DNA of 11,143 nt from an uncultured Rickettsiales bacterium (GTDB lineage Bacteria > Pseudomonadota > Alphaproteobacteria > Rickettsiales > UBA1997), in the NCBI GenBank assembly GCA_951800555.1, contig CATOJU010000019.1, forward strand, positions 1 to 11,143. The letters are read 5' to 3'. The notes beneath the pieces are model-generated. The model saw only the letters and a program-made list of their open reading frames with translations, ran no database searches and had not been told where the DNA came from. Of the stretch, positions 5,501 through 11,143 are shown piece by piece (the stretch's first letter is position 1; every line of letters begins with the position of its first letter). The position numbers and the translations under genes were made by a program.

Positions 5501-8258
5501 AATAGAATTATATAAATTAAAAGCTAATAATCTTTACCGTGGTATTGAAACTCCTATAAATAAAAAAGAAGCAGCAAAATATTATAAAATGGCAGCAGAT
5601 GAAGGTGATATAGACTCTGCCTATATTTATAGTATAATGTTAAAAAATGGTGATGGAATTGAAGAAAATAAAAAAGATGAAGTAAAATACTGTAAAATAG
5701 CAGCAGATGAAGGTAAGGAAAAAATAGCTGAATTTAATTACGCCGAAATGTTATATAGTGGCGATGGAGTTGAACAAAATAAAGTAGCAGCAGCAAAATA
5801 TTACAAGAAATCAGCAGATAAAAATCATACTATGGCTATGTTTAAATATGCAAAAATGTTATATAATGGTGATGAAATTGAACAAAATAAAGAGGAAGCA
5901 ATAAAATATTATAAAATGGCAGCAGAAAAAGAGCAAATTGATGCTATGTATGATTATGCAAATATATTAGAAGAACAAGGTGATATAGAATCTTCAATTG
6001 AGTATTATAAAAGAATAAAAAATAAAATTAAATTTAATAATGGTAAATATTTATTTTATGTTGATGATATTAATCATAAGGATCAAAAAATAGAAAATTT
6101 ACAACAAAAAATTGATAATTTAAATAGTTTAATTAATGATGATGAAAAAAAATTAGAGGGAGCGAAAGAACATTACGAAAAAGGCTTAAAATATAGTAAG
6201 GAAAAAAATTACAGAATGTCAAGAGTATCTTTTGAGCTTGCTACAACAAATTATAAAGAACTGGCAGATAAAGGCAATATTGAAGCTATATATTATTATG
6301 CCGAAATGTTATACAATGGATACGGAGTTAATAAAAATAAAGAAGAGGCAGCAAAATATTATAAAATGGCAGCAGATAAGGGTCATACTAAAGCTATATT
6401 CAACTATGCCATAATGTTGGATAGTGGCGATGGTATAGAAAAAAATAAAGAAGAAGCTGAAAAATATTTTAGTAAATTAGAAAAAAATGAATTTAATATA
6501 GAAAATACAGGATTGATTATTGATATAATAAGTGAAAAAAATCCACTAATAGCTATTAAATATTATAGGAGATTATTAAATATTATTACAGAAGATAAAA
6601 AAGAATATATAAAGACAAAAATAAAAGATTTAACAGAAAAAGTAAAAAATGATTTAATTGAGGAAAATAATAAAATTTATAGCAATCATATAGTAGAAAA
6701 TAGTGAAACAAAATTTTTAGGTGATTTAATATCAAAAGAAAATAAAGCAGAATTTTTCTCCTATGCAATAAAAATAGCTTCAGAACTTAGAAATTTACAT
6801 TCTAAAGGTATAACTTGCAATTATATAAGCCCAAAAAATATAACTATTAGTAATAAAGCCGAAATTTTAAGTTCTCTTGAAAATCCGATTACAAATTTTA
6901 AGGAATTACTTGGAGTAAAATGTGAAGCTCCAGAAACTGAAGATAAAAAAAATTTTACAGAAAAAAGTGATGTTTATTTATTAGGTCCTATATTTATTGA
7001 GTTATTTACTGATTACCAAATTAATAAATTAGAAGATTATCATAAATTCTCAACAAAAGAAATAAATGAAATAGCAAAAAGTATAAATTTGAAAAAATTT
7101 TTACCAGATCAAATTAAATGTAATAAAGAAATAGAAAGGGAAATAAAAAAACAATTATTTAAATTATTTTATGGTATTTTACAGTCAGACCCAAATAAAA
7201 GATTTACTTCTGCTGAAGTAGTAATGGAATTATCAGAATTAATAAAAATATTTGAAAAAACAAATGTAGCTAATAAAAATAATAAAGAAAATAGAAATAT
7301 AAATTTCAAAGAAGATTTAAAATTAGATGAAGAAATTTTCTTTAACTTAAATATTTTTAATGAAGAAATCATAGAATTTAAAATGCAAGAATTTCAAAAA
7401 GAATTGAATTTCTTAATTGATAATACTTTATCAGAAAAAGCAAAAAAATGTTTAGAAATTATATTAAAAATTGCAAATGGAAATAAGATAGATATAAAAA
7501 CCGATATAGAATATTTAAATAATTTTAGAGAATTAGAATCTGACAAAAATTTTGAACTAGAAAGCTCTACTATATCTATAATGTTTAATAAGTTAAAGAA
7601 ATTAAAAATAGCTAAAGAAATACGAGATCTTGACAAAAAAAGATTAGAGTTAGATAAAACTATAAATGCTATAAACAATAATAAATATCGCGAGAAAGAA
7701 TTAGAAGAATTAAAAAATTCTAAATATTTATTAGATTATAGAATAGAAAAATTAAAAGAAATTTTAAATAATATAAATTTAATACAAATTAAAGAAAATT
7801 CAAAAGTTTTACCATTAGATTCAAATAATCAAAATATAGAAAATTTTAAAAATATTTGTTTAAATGGAGAAGTTGCTGATGTTGAAATTATGATTAAAAA
7901 AAATAAAGAAAATATAATTAAAGAAATAAATAAACAGGATGAAAAAGGTAAAACTTTACTTTATAAAATCTTTGATAAAACAATAATGAGACCAAATGAT
8001 ATAAAAATAGCTATAATATTAATAAAAAATGGTGCAAATTTTGGAACAGAAAAAAATTTGGTACAAATATTTAATAAAAACTTAAATAAAAATTTAAAAA
8101 AAGTAATAGAAAAAGCTGGAGTTGATACTCATGAAAAAGAAGTTAATTTAGGAATAAATAATTTTAGAACTTTGAATTTAAAATTACAAAATATTAACAA
8201 AGAAATGGAAAGTAAAGAACATAAATATTATTCTATAATAAAAATAGAAATGAATTAA
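2598..8258 (+). CDS. Giant Sel1-repeat / pseudokinase / ankyrin protein
   Basis: An 1886-residue protein with no signal peptide or membrane segment, very rich in Lys, Glu, Asn and Ile. Residues about 60-930 and 968-1293 hold some twenty Sel1-like (TPR-related) repeats, e.g. EAMYVYGEMLLNGKGVEKS and AAKYYKMAADEGD. The blocks are separated by an acidic, low-complexity linker (about 935-967); a coiled coil lies at about 1162-1195. Residues about 1360-1555 are a protein-kinase C-lobe: LHSKGI (1400-1405), EAPE (1443-1446), SDVY (from 1457), DPNKR (1531-1535). The catalytic loop is CNYISPKN, so Tyr1409 replaces the HRD Asp and Ser1411 the Lys; no DFG and no clear N-lobe are present. A second coiled coil (about 1665-1735) leads to two degenerate ankyrin repeats (about 1746-1820). 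It is probably a scaffold binding host or bacterial proteins; a secreted effector role is inference. The 3' end may be frameshifted. Confidence 0.87.
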   Translation: MTDNKKIELENLIKEANTGKEESIKKIYEFFVTNAEIEKDLRIKARDYFLEKTENLDDCDPNISYYCGCMLNNINLSNIGIGGDKHIEKAIDCLIYSANNGNLDSYKELFSCTARNIRLESLQEKIKKYFDEKIKNNPNSDDLYWYGKMLKENYIKEEKKANDYFIESAKKGNFKAIEELYNYINYNINNKIEKETVENAINYFKESIKDLNKCDSSTLYYYGVMLQKGKIFEKNEKEANNYFIKAAEKGNAEAVKKLYANIIDNKENSEDFINCIKNQAKKGNSEAMYVYGEMLLNGKGVEKSEKQATDFFIKAIEKGNFEAIKKLYDYIIKNNNKEQEEIITNCVNCIKQQAEKDNSEAMYFYGKILLNDKKMEEAASFIKKASDLNNGYATLEYACMLRDGIGVKQDLIEAEKYIFKTSKLITDTDRLMIEQYYLYKNYGENLESLYEAYDSINHKNTQFNEDYKFSGRYTKGREYRILPTAAGAYKIPEMQYEYANLLLTGEENCIKKDETEAAKYFIELIDNKYNKVIDNNIYKNSLNKLIELLINNSSILEPEEKVKYYKKAVEINNDYAKYKLAECYKYGLGVKKDEEKANDLISKVPNEIKVNIKKKEKENKLYLENKQNKTPEELIMLGNYYENSLSIEQNKKKAQKFYRDAKNTYKKKAKEKINSIEKAEAMYNLAKCYENGIGTRKNIKKAKKYYLMAIEKQNTEANIKYANILIKEGKKEEAVKYLKTFDSRKETKKSEELLKEIEEEKNNKEQFENYKELVKQGDAKAKYNLAECYENGIGTKQDFQKATKLYKEEIKKGNSKAIYRIAQCYEKIAKIKSDEKYLDKAIKYYERLENNNAEACFALSNIYGKGIKKDEDKEFIYCKKAAEIGHYKASYKLAVKYYDENGLLPDKELAKYYYETAAKFGGNKIAQKRLNELNAEEDKEENNNIDIDDNKSNKDEKQEDRQEDKQGKIELYKLKANNLYRGIETPINKKEAAKYYKMAADEGDIDSAYIYSIMLKNGDGIEENKKDEVKYCKIAADEGKEKIAEFNYAEMLYSGDGVEQNKVAAAKYYKKSADKNHTMAMFKYAKMLYNGDEIEQNKEEAIKYYKMAAEKEQIDAMYDYANILEEQGDIESSIEYYKRIKNKIKFNNGKYLFYVDDINHKDQKIENLQQKIDNLNSLINDDEKKLEGAKEHYEKGLKYSKEKNYRMSRVSFELATTNYKELADKGNIEAIYYYAEMLYNGYGVNKNKEEAAKYYKMAADKGHTKAIFNYAIMLDSGDGIEKNKEEAEKYFSKLEKNEFNIENTGLIIDIISEKNPLIAIKYYRRLLNIITEDKKEYIKTKIKDLTEKVKNDLIEENNKIYSNHIVENSETKFLGDLISKENKAEFFSYAIKIASELRNLHSKGITCNYISPKNITISNKAEILSSLENPITNFKELLGVKCEAPETEDKKNFTEKSDVYLLGPIFIELFTDYQINKLEDYHKFSTKEINEIAKSINLKKFLPDQIKCNKEIEREIKKQLFKLFYGILQSDPNKRFTSAEVVMELSELIKIFEKTNVANKNNKENRNINFKEDLKLDEEIFFNLNIFNEEIIEFKMQEFQKELNFLIDNTLSEKAKKCLEIILKIANGNKIDIKTDIEYLNNFRELESDKNFELESSTISIMFNKLKKLKIAKEIRDLDKKRLELDKTINAINNNKYREKELEELKNSKYLLDYRIEKLKEILNNINLIQIKENSKVLPLDSNNQNIENFKNICLNGEVADVEIMIKKNKENIIKEINKQDEKGKTLLYKIFDKTIMRPNDIKIAIILIKNGANFGTEKNLVQIFNKNLNKNLKKVIEKAGVDTHEKEVNLGINNFRTLNLKLQNINKEMESKEHKYYSIIKIEMN
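5400..5498 (+). other. Acidic low-complexity linker between the two Sel1 blocks
   Basis: Within the giant protein, residues about 935-967 read as Glu/Asp/Asn/Lys/Gln-rich sequence (EEDKEENNNIDIDDNKSNKD and onward) with no Sel1 pattern. It is probably a flexible hinge. The second Sel1 block restarts right after it with much more regular repeats than the first. Confidence 0.6.
5571..6377 (+). repeat. Near-identical Sel1 repeat DNA in the second block
   Basis: A 30-nt stretch at 5571-5600, encoding AAKYYKMAAD, recurs exactly at 6348-6377; a close copy encodes IKYYKMAAE near 5900-5926. The matching phrases AEMLYSGDGVEQNK, AKMLYNGDEIEQNK and AEMLYNGYGVNKNK show these units are recent duplications, whereas repeats of the first block have diverged. 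Confidence 0.65.
6675..7262 (+). other. Pseudokinase C-lobe domain within the giant protein
   Basis: This segment codes for about 196 residues matching the C-lobe of eukaryotic-type Ser/Thr/Tyr kinases. Structural landmarks are kept: the helix-E end LHSKG, the catalytic-loop Asn1414, the APE motif at 1444-1446, helix-F SDVYLLG with Asp1458, and the DPNKR arginine 1535 that pairs with APE. Catalytic landmarks are lost: HRD becomes CNY, the catalytic-loop Lys becomes Ser1411, and the DFG position reads LSSLEN. No glycine loop or VAIK lysine can be found upstream. The fold is retained while phosphotransfer is very unlikely. Confidence 0.75.
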
Positions 8259-8329
8259 ATAGTTATATTAGATTAAATAATGATATTTCTCTTAAAGATT
8301 TATCTGAAATTGGAAATAGTATATATTAA
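8225..8329 (+). pseudogene. Possible frameshifted C-terminal tail of the giant protein
   Basis: A different frame, open from 8225 to a TAA at 8327-8329, reads NKNRNELNSYIRLNNDIS then LKDLSEIGNSIY, with the same residue style as the preceding gene. The gene's own frame ends abruptly at 8256-8258. A one-base slip in an A-run such as 8240-8244 would join them and add about 24 residues. It may also be chance, since AT-rich DNA gives such residues easily. Confidence 0.35.
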
Positions 8330-8622
8330 TTTTTTTATTTAATAATATATTAACCTCAATCTTGTTTTTGCTCTAAGAATATCGTATATCTTTTAGATTG
8401 TGGTAAAAAAAATAATTTTATAGTCATTATTTATAAAATTATATAAATATATCTAAATACAAATTTTGTATTTAGATTAAACTAAATATCCCGTATGCTT
8501 GTATCAGGGTTTGTTTATTTTTAGCTCCATCTAAATTATACAAAAATCACTACATTAAGAAGTATAATTAAGAAAATAAAAAAATGTAAATAACAAATAA
8601 TCTAATTTTTTAAGATTTATTA
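8330..8622. other. Gene-free spacer with one palindrome
   Basis: Between the giant gene and the M16 gene lie about 420 bp without a convincing gene. The first 70 bp may be the shifted tail described separately. A perfect AT-rich palindrome sits at 8451-8477, and a promoter for the M16 gene at 8623-8651. Two short minus-strand frames (8356-8427 and 8472-8546) are too short and unrecognised to call. No RNA gene is recognisable. Confidence 0.5.
8451..8477. repeat. Perfect 13-bp inverted repeat
   Basis: ATCTAAATACAAA (8451-8463) and TTTGTATTTAGAT (8465-8477) are perfect arms around one T. As RNA it would form about 10 bp with an AAATTTT loop. No U-tract follows directly and the stem has only two G-C pairs, so it is a weak terminator at best; a protein-binding palindrome or mobile-repeat remnant is equally possible. 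Confidence 0.6.
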
Positions 8623-8651
8623 TTGCAAAATATCATTTTTATAATTATATT
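8623..8651 (+). promoter_or_regulatory. Candidate promoter of the M16 protease gene
   Basis: TTGCAA (8623-8628, 4/6) is followed after 17 nt by TATATT (8646-8651, 5/6). Transcription would begin near 8658, about 20 nt before the ATG at 8678. A nearby TATAAT (8640-8645) has no matching -35. No Shine-Dalgarno is visible before the start. Confidence 0.4.
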
Positions 8652-8677
8652 ATAAATATAATTTTAATAAATTCAAA

Positions 8678-9937
8678 ATGATACAAATAGGAACTTTAAA
8701 TAATGGTATAAGGGTAGTTTGTGATTACATTCCAGATGTCGAAACTGTAACAACGAAAATAATAGTTAAAGCAGGTTCAAGAAATGAAACTACAAGTAAT
8801 AATGGCATTTCTCACTTTTTAGAACATATGGCTTTTAAAGGTACAACTACTAGAAGTGCAAAACAAATAGCTTATGATTTTGAAAATATTGGAGCTAGCT
8901 TTAATGCCTATACATCTAAAGAAACTACAGCCTATTATAGTAAAAACCTTAAAGATTATACAGAAAAGGCTGTTGAAATTTTAGTTGATATGTTAGATAA
9001 TTCAACATTCGATGATGAAGAGTTGGAAAGAGAAAGAGGTGTAATTTTACAAGAATTAGCAATGACTAATGATTCACCTGATGATATGATTTTTGAGTAT
9101 TTTTCAAAAACAGCTTTCAAAAATCAACCATATGGTAGAAGCATATTGGGACCTGCCAAAAATATAAAAAAATTTACAAAAAAAGATTTTCAGGAACATA
9201 TAGAAAATAACTATACTGCCAATAATATGGTATTAAGTGTTGCAGGCAATATTACTATTGATGAAGTAATAAAAATAGCAAATAAATACTTTATAAAAGA
9301 AAGAAAAAATAAAATAGCTAATCTTAAAGAAGCTAAATATACGGCAGATTTTTTTGCAAAAGATAAAAAATTGGAACAGGTACAATGTATAATTGGTTTT
9401 AAAGGCATTTCATTTTATGATAAAAGTAAATATAAAGTTTCTGTTATGAATCATATTTTGGGTTCTGGTATGTCTTCAAGATTATTTCAAGATATAAGGG
9501 AAACAAGAGGTTTATGCTATTCTATTTGTTCTTTTAACGATGCTACTTTTGATACTGGTACTTTTATGATATATACAGGAGTTGATCCTATAAATACTAA
9601 TAAAACTATTGATGCTATAGCAGAAGAAATTAAAAAAATGATTGATAATGTTAATGAAGATGAATTAAAAAGAGCAAAAGTTAAATTAAAATCAAGTATA
9701 CTTATGGCTTTAGAAAATACAACTTCAAGAGCATCTGGTAATGGTTCTGATATACTATTGTATAATAGAGTAATAAATAAAGAGGAAATAATACAAGAAA
9801 TTGATAGCACTAATATTAAAGATGTTAAAGAAAATTTGGAAAAAATCGTAACTTCTTCTGAACCTGCTATTGCTTTATATGGAAAAATAAAAGATGTTTA
9901 TGATTATGATAAAATAAAAGAAAAATTCAAATTTTAA
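8678..9937 (+). CDS. M16 family zinc peptidase, mitochondrial-processing-peptidase-like
   Basis: A 419-residue metalloprotease of family M16B, like the Rickettsia prowazekii processing-peptidase homologue RP219, and of the usual length. The inverted zinc motif HFLEH is at residues 46-50 (H46 and H50 bind zinc, E49 is the base), followed by MAFKGT. The distal zinc ligand is probably E126 in GVILQE, 75 residues after H50, matching the family spacing. NAYTSKETTAYYS (76-88) and the C-domain signature GMSSRLFQDIRETRGLCYSI are also conserved. Both halves are present and all catalytic residues are intact, so it should be active. The family cleaves peptides and presequence-like substrates; the natural bacterial substrates are not established. 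There is no signal peptide, so it is probably cytosolic. The ATG lies directly before the first strand (IQIGTLNNGIRVV). It appears monocistronic, ending in a strong shared hairpin. Confidence 0.93.
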   Translation: MIQIGTLNNGIRVVCDYIPDVETVTTKIIVKAGSRNETTSNNGISHFLEHMAFKGTTTRSAKQIAYDFENIGASFNAYTSKETTAYYSKNLKDYTEKAVEILVDMLDNSTFDDEELERERGVILQELAMTNDSPDDMIFEYFSKTAFKNQPYGRSILGPAKNIKKFTKKDFQEHIENNYTANNMVLSVAGNITIDEVIKIANKYFIKERKNKIANLKEAKYTADFFAKDKKLEQVQCIIGFKGISFYDKSKYKVSVMNHILGSGMSSRLFQDIRETRGLCYSICSFNDATFDTGTFMIYTGVDPINTNKTIDAIAEEIKKMIDNVNEDELKRAKVKLKSSILMALENTTSRASGNGSDILLYNRVINKEEIIQEIDSTNIKDVKENLEKIVTSSEPAIALYGKIKDVYDYDKIKEKFKF

Positions 9938-9976
9938 TTTTAATTTCTCTATTTAAGAATAGAGAAATTAAAATTA
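9935..9976. terminator. Bidirectional terminator between convergent genes
   Basis: A perfect 19-bp stem pairs TAATTTTAATTTCTCTATT (9935-9953, starting at the TAA stop of the M16 gene) with 9958-9976, around loop TAAG. The lower stem is A/T only, so the outgoing arm supplies U-rich or A-rich flanks in both directions. It lies in the 50-bp gap between two convergent genes and can serve both. Confidence 0.75.
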
Positions 9977-9987
9977 TAAAAAGATAA

Positions 9988-11143
9988 TTATTTACCACCC
10001 ATAGTTCTAGAATTTTCTTCGCTTCGTTGATTTAAAATATCTTCGGTAATTGCATTTTCAGCACTACTGAGAGTTTGGGATTCATCTGAAGCAATTTTAT
10101 TATCAAATAAATCAGTGGCATTAGCGATATTACTACTAAGTAATTCTTTTTGATTTTTACTATTATAAATGTCTAGACTATCTTTTATTTCCGGATATTC
10201 TTCAGCCATATCTTGTAATTGTTGCATTAATACATCATCTTCAATTTTTAACCTTTTGTCAGAAAGTAAAGTCTTAATTACTTCTGGATTTTTATTTCTA
10301 GCTGCCAAATGAAGTGGAGTATCATTACGAAAATTTTTTGCATTTACATCTATTCCTTCCTTAGTAAGTAAAAGTTCAACCACTCCTCGGTTTCCACTTC
10401 TAGCCGCATAATGAAGTGGAATCTCACCAAGAAAATCCTTCGCATTTACATCTATTCCTTCCTGAGCAAGTAAAAGTTTAATTACTTCTGGATTTTCGTT
10501 TTTAGCCGCCAAATGAAGTGGAGTAGTATTCAGCCCATTTTTTGCATTTACATCTATTCCTTCATGAGCAAGTAAAAGTTTAATTACTTCTGGATTTTCG
10601 TTTTCAGCTGCACAATGAAGCAGATTATTGTTACTAAAATTCTTTGCATTTACATCTATTCCTTTCTGGGAAAGTAAAAGTTTAATTACTTCTGGACTTC
10701 CATCTCTAGCCGCTAAATGAAATGGAGTATCTCCATCCTTATTTTGTACATTTACATCTATTACATCATGAGTAAGTAAAAGTTCAATTATTTCTTGGTC
10801 TTTGTTTTCAGCCGCCATATGAAGCGGAGTATTACCATCATACTCATTCTTTGCATTCACATCTATTCCTTCCTGGGAAAGTAAAAGTTTAACTGCTTCT
10901 TGGTCTCCATTTTCAACTGCACAATAAAGTGGGGTTTGGCCGTTATCATTTTGTACATTTATATCTATCCCTTCATGAGCAAGTAAAATTTTTAAAATTT
11001 CAATATTTTTTTTTTCAATTGCAACTTCTAATGGTGTTTTTTGCCCACCAATATTATCATATGTTATAATATTTACATCTATATTTGGATGTTCAAGTAA
11101 AGTTTTGATAATTCCAATATTTCCTTTTTCAACTGCAATTTCT
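9988..11143 (-). CDS. Ankyrin-repeat protein, 5' end outside the window
   Basis: The frame is open from the stop at 9988 to the window edge (first complete codon at 11142), giving at least 384 residues; a GTG at 10860 is only an internal Val in a repeat (GIDVNAK) and not the start. Nine ankyrin repeats are visible, mostly 34 residues long, e.g. NDTPLHLAARNKNPEVIKTL and NPEVIKLLLAQEGIDVNAK. The extra residue over the canonical 33 lies in the EGIDVNAK loop. A final tail of about 87 residues (from LKIEDD to SRTMGGK) is not ankyrin, is polar and Ser/Asn/Glu-rich, and probably disordered. No membrane segment is seen. Such proteins bind other proteins, and several in Rickettsiales and Legionella are secreted effectors; that role here is inference. 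Two counted 60-nt lines in the repeats have 20 and 27 G/C against 11 in the giant gene, so base use differs. Confidence 0.9.
   Translation of the reverse strand, partial: EIAVEKGNIGIIKTLLEHPNIDVNIITYDNIGGQKTPLEVAIEKKNIEILKILLAHEGIDINVQNDNGQTPLYCAVENGDQEAVKLLLSQEGIDVNAKNEYDGNTPLHMAAENKDQEIIELLLTHDVIDVNVQNKDGDTPFHLAARDGSPEVIKLLLSQKGIDVNAKNFSNNNLLHCAAENENPEVIKLLLAHEGIDVNAKNGLNTTPLHLAAKNENPEVIKLLLAQEGIDVNAKDFLGEIPLHYAARSGNRGVVELLLTKEGIDVNAKNFRNDTPLHLAARNKNPEVIKTLLSDKRLKIEDDVLMQQLQDMAEEYPEIKDSLDIYNSKNQKELLSSNIANATDLFDNKIASDESQTLSSAENAITEDILNQRSEENSRTMGGK
10252..10958 (-). repeat. 102-bp tandem repeats encoding ankyrin units
   Basis: The phrase CATTTACATC recurs at 10341, 10443, 10545, 10647 and 10749, exactly 102 bp apart; the next, slightly changed copies are at 10854 (one extra codon) and 10956 (102 again). 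Each period is one 34-residue ankyrin unit. The strong DNA identity suggests recent expansion or gene conversion; the repeats further upstream (10960-11142) are more diverged. Confidence 0.85.

Noticed and set aside
6232..6414. Plus-strand 60-codon open frame inside the giant gene
   Set aside because: It is a shifted frame over Sel1 repeat DNA; its Ile/Lys/Gln-rich translation mirrors the repeat and has no own start signals.
6586..6768. Minus-strand 60-codon hydrophobic frame
   Set aside because: Leu/Phe/Tyr-rich antisense of a Lys/Glu-rich coding sequence, a usual artefact in AT-rich genes; not a membrane peptide gene.
7169..7678. Two minus-strand frames (7169-7372 and 7394-7678)
   Set aside because: Antisense to the coherent kinase-to-coiled-coil coding sequence; composition is that of a complement shadow.
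8356..8427. 23-aa minus-strand frame beginning MTIKLFFLPQSKRY
   Set aside because: Has an ATG but no ribosome-binding site, promoter or recognisable similarity; too short to support.
8487..8520. CCC...GGG hairpin followed by T-rich sequence as a terminator of the giant gene
   Set aside because: Only three G-C pairs can be formed before mismatches, and it lies more than 200 nt past the stop; not convincing.
8472..8546. Minus-strand open stretch reading YNLDGAKNKQTLIQAYGIFS
   Set aside because: It looks more protein-like than random AT-rich sequence and could be a gene relic, but it has no start, ends in the palindrome, and I cannot name a family.
9211..9810. Minus-strand frames inside the M16 gene
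   Set aside because: The plus-strand M16 sequence is complete and conserved, so these are antisense shadows.
10252..11143. 102-bp repeats as a CRISPR array
   Set aside because: There are no short identical repeats with unique spacers; the period is one ankyrin unit in a continuous open frame.

Overview
The window is very AT-rich: a 60-nt line counted by hand inside the giant gene has 11 G/C. It looks like part of the chromosome of an intracellular, host-associated alphaproteobacterium, most likely in or near the Rickettsiales. The support is a mitochondrial-processing-peptidase-like M16 protease of the Rickettsia type, an alphaproteobacterial-type HAD-IIA protein, large Sel1 and ankyrin repeat proteins, and a decayed phage capsid-maturation gene. 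Placement below class level is inference; no rRNA, tRNA or core ribosomal gene is present to settle it.

Layout, left to right. A HAD-IIA hydrolase-like gene (123-1067, minus) is divergent from a small GT-A/family-2-like glycosyltransferase gene (1359-2255, plus). The 291-bp divergent spacer holds a candidate promoter for the HAD gene and, next to the glycosyltransferase, two TTGACA boxes 16 bp apart together with a perfect 9-bp inverted repeat that could be an operator. Overlapping the 3' end of the glycosyltransferase on the minus strand is the C-terminal part of an HK97-family prohead protease (2245-2490), with no start codon and no N-terminal half: a prophage or gene-transfer-agent relic.

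The centre is one giant gene (2598-8258, plus, 1886 aa) with the best promoter and the only good Shine-Dalgarno in the window. It encodes about twenty Sel1-like repeats in two blocks, then a protein-kinase C-lobe that has lost its catalytic residues, then a coiled coil, then two degenerate ankyrin repeats. Coding-like sequence continues in another frame just past its stop, so its C-terminus may be frameshifted. A 420-bp spacer with an AT-rich palindrome follows. Next come an M16 zinc protease (8678-9937, plus) and, convergent with it, an ankyrin-repeat gene (9988 to the window edge, minus, 5' end outside). The last two share a perfect 19-bp hairpin that can terminate transcription from both sides.

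Functionally this is a patchwork rather than one operon: two housekeeping-type enzymes (HAD, M16), one glycosyltransferase, and two repeat-rich proteins of the kind that intracellular bacteria use at the host interface. The most distinctive object is the Sel1-pseudokinase-ankyrin protein.
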